DNA from: Candidatus Wildermuthbacteria bacterium
GTDB taxonomy: Bacteria; Patescibacteriota; Minisyncoccia; Minisyncoccales; UBA10102
Direction of reading: 5' to 3'
DNA length: 9,769 nt
NCBI GenBank assembly: GCA_016177245.1
Contig: JACOVR010000022.1
Coordinates: 1-9,769, forward strand
The translations under genes and the position numbers were made by a program. Within the stretch, counting starts at the first letter, position 1; each line of letters starts with the position of its first letter. Positions 6,921 to 9,769 of this stretch are shown in pieces. The notes under the pieces were generated by a model. That model had not been told where the DNA came from, searched no databases, and was given only the letters and a program-made list of their open reading frames with translations.

Positions 6921-6951
6921 TTTATACTACCCCCCCAAAGAGGAATGTCAA
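6921..6951 (-). promoter_or_regulatory. Predicted promoter of the PKD-protein gene, near-leaderless
   Basis: On the minus strand there is a perfect -35 TTGACA (6946-6951) overlapping the nagZ stop codon. The -10 is either TAGTAT (6924-6929, 16-bp spacer) or TATAAA (6921-6926, 19-bp spacer). Either puts the transcript start within about 3 nt of the ATG at 6914. The spacer contains a run of seven G. There is no room for a Shine-Dalgarno sequence. Confidence 0.6.
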
Positions 6952-8045
6952 ATTTTTGCTTTGAGTAAAAGAATGCGCCTGACCGATTGGTCAATACGCT
7001 CTTCTGAAATTTTTCCTGACTTCACTGCCTCAAGCAACGCTTGGTAAGCTAGCCGCTGATGCTCTTCAATGCCTGATATGATCACTACATCAACTCCTGC
7101 TTCTATTGCCAGGATCGCTGCTTCGGGAATTGAGGCAAGATTGCGCACTGCCCTCATTTCAAGGTCATCGGTAATTGCCACGCCCTCAAACCCAATTTCC
7201 TTGCGCAGCATCTCTTCCATAAACACCTTGGAAAGGGGTACGATATGTTCTTTGTCTATATTCGGAAAAAGCATGTGGGTTACCATTACCATGTCCATCC
7301 CTCCCTTCGCAGCTGCGCGAAAGGGCAAGAGATGGTTTCCCAAATCTTTTCTTGCTGCAGAAGATACTGCGATGTTCACATGAGAATCTCCAAGCGCAAT
7401 GCCATGGCCTGGAAAATGTTTGCCGCCCGAAATGATGCCTCCCTCCTGCTGGCCTTGTATATAGGAAGTGGCGATACGCGCTACGGTTTCTGGATCTCCA
7501 GAAAAACTCCGCCAATACAAAAAAGAATTGGGCTCTTGGACCACATCAAGCACGGGAGCAAAGTTCACGTTGATGCCGAGCTCCTTCAATTCATTTGCCC
7601 TCGCAAGCCCCACCTCAAACGCAGTATCTTCATCTTGTACTTCGCGCCCGCCTCTCACCTCTTTTGCAAAACGCACGCCCGTAACCTCTCCTCCCTCCTG
7701 ATTGACGGCGATGAACAAGGGGAGTTCTTCATATTTTGCTCCGTTCTGCAATGTTGCGGTAAGCGCCATTACTTGGTTTGCATCTTGCATGTTATACGGA
7801 TGCAAAATAACGCCTCCAAAATTTTTCTCCTCAAGAAATTCTTCTTTCCACGATGCAATATCTTCCGTAAACAAACCGACCATGAACATCTGGCCAATTT
7901 TGTCTTCTAGAGGCAACGTGTCGATGAATTCCTCCACTGGATCCAACGTAAACTCTCGTACCGGGGCCACGGAGGCGTTGGGCGCCAAAAGCGCTGCTAC
8001 GACAACCACTGCCGTATACATCATAACCTTCCAATTTGAACTCAT
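6948..8045 (-). CDS. Glycoside hydrolase family 3, beta-N-acetylhexosaminidase-like (NagZ-type), exported or anchored
   Basis: GH3 NagZ-type enzymes remove GlcNAc from peptidoglycan fragments using an Asp nucleophile and an unusual His/Asp acid-base pair. This 365-aa protein has the single TIM-barrel domain. It shows NVNFAPVLDV (159-168), KHFPGHG (209-215) followed by DSH (220-222, the catalytic dyad), VMVTHMLFP (253-261), and TDDLEM (292-297) with Asp293 as the expected nucleophile. The motif that is normally DQEGGR or similar reads NQEGGE (115-120), so a conserved substrate-pocket Asp appears replaced by Asn. The N-terminus carries a hydrophobic segment (VMMYTAVVVVAALLA), so unlike cytoplasmic E. 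coli NagZ it is probably secreted or membrane-anchored. It starts 7 nt after the yqeY stop, implying co-transcription. A wall-remodelling or scavenging role is inferred; the exact substrate is uncertain. Confidence 0.88.
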   Translation of the reverse strand: MSSNWKVMMYTAVVVVAALLAPNASVAPVREFTLDPVEEFIDTLPLEDKIGQMFMVGLFTEDIASWKEEFLEEKNFGGVILHPYNMQDANQVMALTATLQNGAKYEELPLFIAVNQEGGEVTGVRFAKEVRGGREVQDEDTAFEVGLARANELKELGINVNFAPVLDVVQEPNSFLYWRSFSGDPETVARIATSYIQGQQEGGIISGGKHFPGHGIALGDSHVNIAVSSAARKDLGNHLLPFRAAAKGGMDMVMVTHMLFPNIDKEHIVPLSKVFMEEMLRKEIGFEGVAITDDLEMRAVRNLASIPEAAILAIEAGVDVVIISGIEEHQRLAYQALLEAVKSGKISEERIDQSVRRILLLKAKI

Positions 8046-8052
8046 GGTATCG

Positions 8053-8553
8053 TTACTGCAAAAATTCCTTCACGATTTTGTTCACGAGCGCGCCGTCGGC
8101 GCGGCCTTTGACTTTGGGCATCAGGGCAGCCATGACTTTACCCATGTCTTTGGCGCTTTTTGCGCCGGTGGAAGCAATCGCTTCCTGCGCGAGTTTTTTG
8201 ATTTCTTCTTCGGATAACTGCTTTGAGAGATAGCTCTGGAGAATTTGGAGTTCTTTTGCTTCTTTGTCGACAAGATCCTGCCTGTTCCCCTTTTGGAACA
8301 TTTCAATGGATTCTTTGTGTTTTTTCACTTCAGCCATCACCACCTGCTGAATTTCCTCGTCTGTGAGAACGCTTTCCTTCTGAAGTTCTGATTCCGTTGC
8401 GTTGGGGATTTTTTTGCTTATCGTTGTTCTTTTTTCTATTCCTTTGTTGTTGATTGCAGCCAACAGCATCCGCAATACAGAAGTACGCAGTGCATCGCGA
8501 GACAAAAGCGCATCCTTTAAATCCTGCCCTATTTTAATTTTCATGGCTCTCAT
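8053..8553 (-). CDS. yqeY: GatB/YqeY domain-containing protein
   Basis: YqeY proteins are about 150 aa, helical, and related to the tRNA-binding C-terminal domain of the amidotransferase subunit GatB; their cellular role is not settled. This 166-aa protein shows the family pattern: an N-terminal helix with LRMLLAAINNKGIEKR, a middle segment EIQQVVMAEVKKHKESIEMFQKGNRQDLVDKE, a YLSKQLSEEEI stretch, and the C-terminal KDMGKVMAALMPKVKGRADGALVNKIVKEFL. The first ATG (8551-8553) is listed; a second in-frame ATG three codons later (8542-8544, MKIKIGQ) is equally plausible because family members often begin close to that point. It follows rpsU after a palindromic repeat that fills the gap, and precedes the GH3 gene by 7 nt. 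The HIT-rpsU-yqeY order is also common in Firmicutes. Confidence 0.92.
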   Translation of the reverse strand: MRAMKIKIGQDLKDALLSRDALRTSVLRMLLAAINNKGIEKRTTISKKIPNATESELQKESVLTDEEIQQVVMAEVKKHKESIEMFQKGNRQDLVDKEAKELQILQSYLSKQLSEEEIKKLAQEAIASTGAKSAKDMGKVMAALMPKVKGRADGALVNKIVKEFLQ

Positions 8554-8554
8554 G

Positions 8555-8630
8555 TGCTACGAAATACGAATTTTTTACGAAAGTACGAAACCGTTTTCGT
8601 ATATTCGTACCTGTTTCGTATTTCGTAGCA
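8555..8630. repeat. 76-bp palindromic element built from eight TACGAA units (rpsU-yqeY gap)
   Basis: Outer arms TGCTACGAAATACGAA (8555-8570) and 8615-8630 are perfect 16-bp complements. Inner arms 8576-8590 and 8595-8609 pair with two mismatches around a 4-nt loop. The element contains four TACGAA followed by four TTCGTA, with mirrored spacing 7-11-8 and 8-11-7. It fills the gap between the rpsU stop and the yqeY start and lacks a following U-tract, so it is not a standard terminator. It may set a 3' mRNA boundary for rpsU or be a mobile palindromic repeat. Confidence 0.85.
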
Positions 8631-8631
8631 A

Positions 8632-8853
8632 TCATATCTCTCCCAGTTTCATCAATTTCTCATACTCTTTCTGTTTCGCAAGGCGGCGGAGCGCCACCGC
8701 CTTCTTCTTGGTTCTACTCAAGGGCCGCACATTGAATCTTGATTTTTTCGCGGTTTTCAAAATGCCGCTCTCTTTGACCCGTTTGGTAAAACGGCGAACC
8801 AACGAAAGATTGGTTTCCCGTTCCTGTTTTCGTATTTCAAATGTTTTAGACAT
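8632..8853 (-). CDS. rpsU: Small ribosomal subunit protein bS21
   Basis: bS21 is a small basic protein of the 30S subunit located near the 16S rRNA 3' end and involved in mRNA engagement. The 73-aa sequence has the family core NLSLVRRFTKRVKESGIL, then a Lys/Arg-rich helical tail with RPLSRTKKKAVALRRLAKQKEY. Length and composition are typical. The ATG directly abuts the stop codon of the HIT gene (TAG-ATG), so translation is probably coupled or reinitiating. The start codon lies in a 16-bp perfect palindrome, immediately after a GC-rich hairpin, which could expose or hide the AUG. No Shine-Dalgarno sequence is visible. Confidence 0.95.
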   Translation of the reverse strand: MSKTFEIRKQERETNLSLVRRFTKRVKESGILKTAKKSRFNVRPLSRTKKKAVALRRLAKQKEYEKLMKLGEI

Positions 8854-8863
8854 CTAGATGTCT
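8848..8863. promoter_or_regulatory. 16-bp perfect palindrome over the HIT stop / rpsU start
   Basis: AGACATCTAGATGTCT is its own reverse complement. In the mRNA it can fold into a 6-bp stem with a CUAG loop, placing the rpsU AUG in the 3' arm of the stem and the HIT stop codon in the loop. It could equally be a dimeric protein-binding site on DNA. The structure is visible; a regulatory role is inferred. Confidence 0.6.
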
Positions 8864-9189
8864 GCCTGCCCGTCCGGCGGGCGGGCGAGCAAGTGAAGGT
8901 GAAGGTGATCAACAATCTGCCCCGCCTCCCTTCCTACATTAATCTGAAGCTTATATCCGCGGAGGTTCTTCGCCCGGGCAACCTTTTGCGCAACCAAGAT
9001 CAACTCACCCATGAGTTCTTTGTCTTCAATTGCTACGTGATCCACCGACTGAATATGTTTCTTTGGAATGATCAACAGATGCAGCGGGGCCTTGGGATGA
9101 ATATCGTGGAACACTGAAAAACGATCGTCTTCGTATTCGATCTTTGCTGGCAATGTTTTTTCTGCGATTTTGCAAAAAAGGCAACCCAT
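8854..9189 (-). CDS. HIT family protein (HinT-like nucleotide hydrolase)
   Basis: HIT proteins hydrolyse nucleoside phosphoramidates and related aminoacyl or acyl nucleotides in the cytoplasm. The 111-aa protein has the N-terminal CLFC pair (Cys3, Cys6; a zinc site in some members), the core PLHLLIIPKKHI (35-46), and the catalytic triad motif HLHLHLL (His95, 97, 99). HinT proteins usually continue after the triad with a GGR...WPPG tail; here the end reads ARPPDGQADI and is encoded by a GC-rich palindrome, so the normal C-terminus seems replaced. It starts 22 nt after hisS and its stop abuts the rpsU start. Sequence alone does not tell whether it acts on nucleoside phosphoramidates or on another nucleotide substrate. 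Confidence 0.93.
   Translation of the reverse strand: MGCLFCKIAEKTLPAKIEYEDDRFSVFHDIHPKAPLHLLIIPKKHIQSVDHVAIEDKELMGELILVAQKVARAKNLRGYKLQINVGREAGQIVDHLHLHLLARPPDGQADI
8864..8886. repeat. GC-rich palindrome at the 3' end of the HIT gene
   Basis: GCCTGCCCG (8864-8872) pairs with CGGGCGGGC (8878-8886) at 8 of 9 positions around a TCCGG loop. It encodes most of the atypical HIT C-terminus and touches the rpsU palindrome with no gap. It has no U-tract, so it is not a terminator. It shares CGGCGGG with the palindrome inside ybeY. Confidence 0.7.
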
Positions 9190-9211
9190 AACTTAAAATC
9201 CAAAAATTGAT

Positions 9212-9769
9212 TTACCGCTTGAGACGCTTTTTGATTTCTTCGAGCGCTTTATCTATCCTGACGGTTTCCTGGGTTCCTGTTTCCATCTTTCGGATTACAA
9301 TCGTGTTGTCGAGAACTTCCCGCTGGCCCAAAATCAGCGTGTATTCTACCTGAAGTTTGTCTGCCTTTGCAAGCTGCGCGCGCAGAGAATCCCTGCCAAC
9401 CGACTCTGCAATTCGGATGTTCGCCTCTCTCATTGCTTCCAAGAGCTTGATACTTTTTTTCTTTGCAGCGTCTCCAAGCTGGGCAAGAAAAATCCTGTAT
9501 TGGGGAGACGGGGGCGTGAAAAGCTGTTTTTCTTTCATCAAGGAAATGATCCTTTCTATGCCGGCGGCAGCGCCAGTGGCAGGCACGTCTTTGTTCCCCA
9601 AAATCTTGAGAAGCGTATCAAACCTTCCTCCGCCAGCCAAAGCGATCGGCGCAGCTTCCCCTGTTTGCTGGCGATCTGGCACGATTTCAAAAACCGTTTT
9701 CGTATAGTAGTCAAGGCCGCGAACCAAATAGGGATCTAAATGATAGGGCAGGTCTGCCTCGTCTAAAAA
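9212..9769 (-). CDS. hisS: Histidyl-tRNA synthetase, C-terminal part (5' end outside window)
   Basis: HisRS attaches histidine to tRNA-His. The reading frame stays open to the right edge, giving a partial protein of about 185 residues. It includes the HisRS signature LVRGLDYYTKTVFEI, preceded in frame by YHLDPY, then GGGRFDTLL and the class II motif 3 region GAAAGIERII. The C-terminal anticodon-binding domain (about YRIFLAQLGDAAKKKSIKLL to the end) follows, with LRAQLAKADKLQVEYTLILGQRE typical of the family. The first Met one might assign at 9725-9727 is a TTG leucine inside the signature, so the protein is not truncated there; the gene begins beyond the window. It is the most upstream gene seen of the hisS-HIT-rpsU-yqeY-nagZ-like series. 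No internal promoter was seen before the HIT gene. Confidence 0.95.
   Translation of the reverse strand, partial: FLDEADLPYHLDPYLVRGLDYYTKTVFEIVPDRQQTGEAAPIALAGGGRFDTLLKILGNKDVPATGAAAGIERIISLMKEKQLFTPPSPQYRIFLAQLGDAAKKKSIKLLEAMREANIRIAESVGRDSLRAQLAKADKLQVEYTLILGQREVLDNTIVIRKMETGTQETVRIDKALEEIKKRLKR

Noticed and set aside
8555..8630. CRISPR array
   Set aside because: Units are only 6 bp, half are inverted, and there are no spacer-length gaps; it is a palindromic element.
9212..9727. hisS as a complete 171-residue gene starting at 9727
   Set aside because: The supposed start is a TTG leucine within LVRGLDYY, and the frame stays open with HisRS-like residues to the window edge.

Overview
The window looks like a chromosome segment of a small-genome, fast-evolving bacterium, most likely Candidatus Patescibacteria (CPR), probably a Parcubacteria-like lineage. 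The reasons are its very compact gene packing, the tiny core genes (FtsZ reduced to the GTPase core, YbeY of about 130 aa), secreted proteins with a 'signal peptide + Gln-rich coiled coil + peptidoglycan-binding-like domain' architecture, and short repeat and palindrome elements in the gaps. The assignment rests on overall style, not on a marker search. No start codon shows a convincing Shine-Dalgarno sequence.

Layout. 1-170 is a non-coding, AT-rich stretch with several hairpins. 171-2705 (minus strand) is an operon read ybeY -> ftsA -> ftsZ, covering rRNA maturation and cell division; ftsA and ftsZ overlap by ATGA. 2738-5405 (plus strand) holds a CapA-type phosphoesterase gene followed 4 nt later by a secreted protein with a peptidoglycan-binding-like domain, a long Thr-Pro linker and a C-terminal domain I do not recognise. 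The two operons start from overlapping divergent promoters at 2692-2744. 5421-9769 (minus strand) reads hisS (5' part outside the window) -> HIT protein -> rpsU -> yqeY -> nagZ-like GH3 gene -> PKD-domain surface protein. The last gene has its own promoter, placed so that its transcript would be nearly leaderless.

Together the genes combine housekeeping functions (histidyl-tRNA synthetase, ribosomal protein bS21, YbeY, YqeY) with division (FtsA/FtsZ) and the cell envelope (CapA-like phosphoesterase, GH3 glycosidase, two surface proteins with related N-termini that face each other tail to tail). The main points of interest are the unrecognised C-terminal domain of the Thr-Pro-linker protein, the FtsZ that lacks its FtsA-binding tail, a palindrome over the bS21 start codon, a fully palindromic TACGAA-repeat element between rpsU and yqeY, GC-rich palindromes embedded in the ybeY and HIT coding sequences, and promoters that predict leaderless transcripts.
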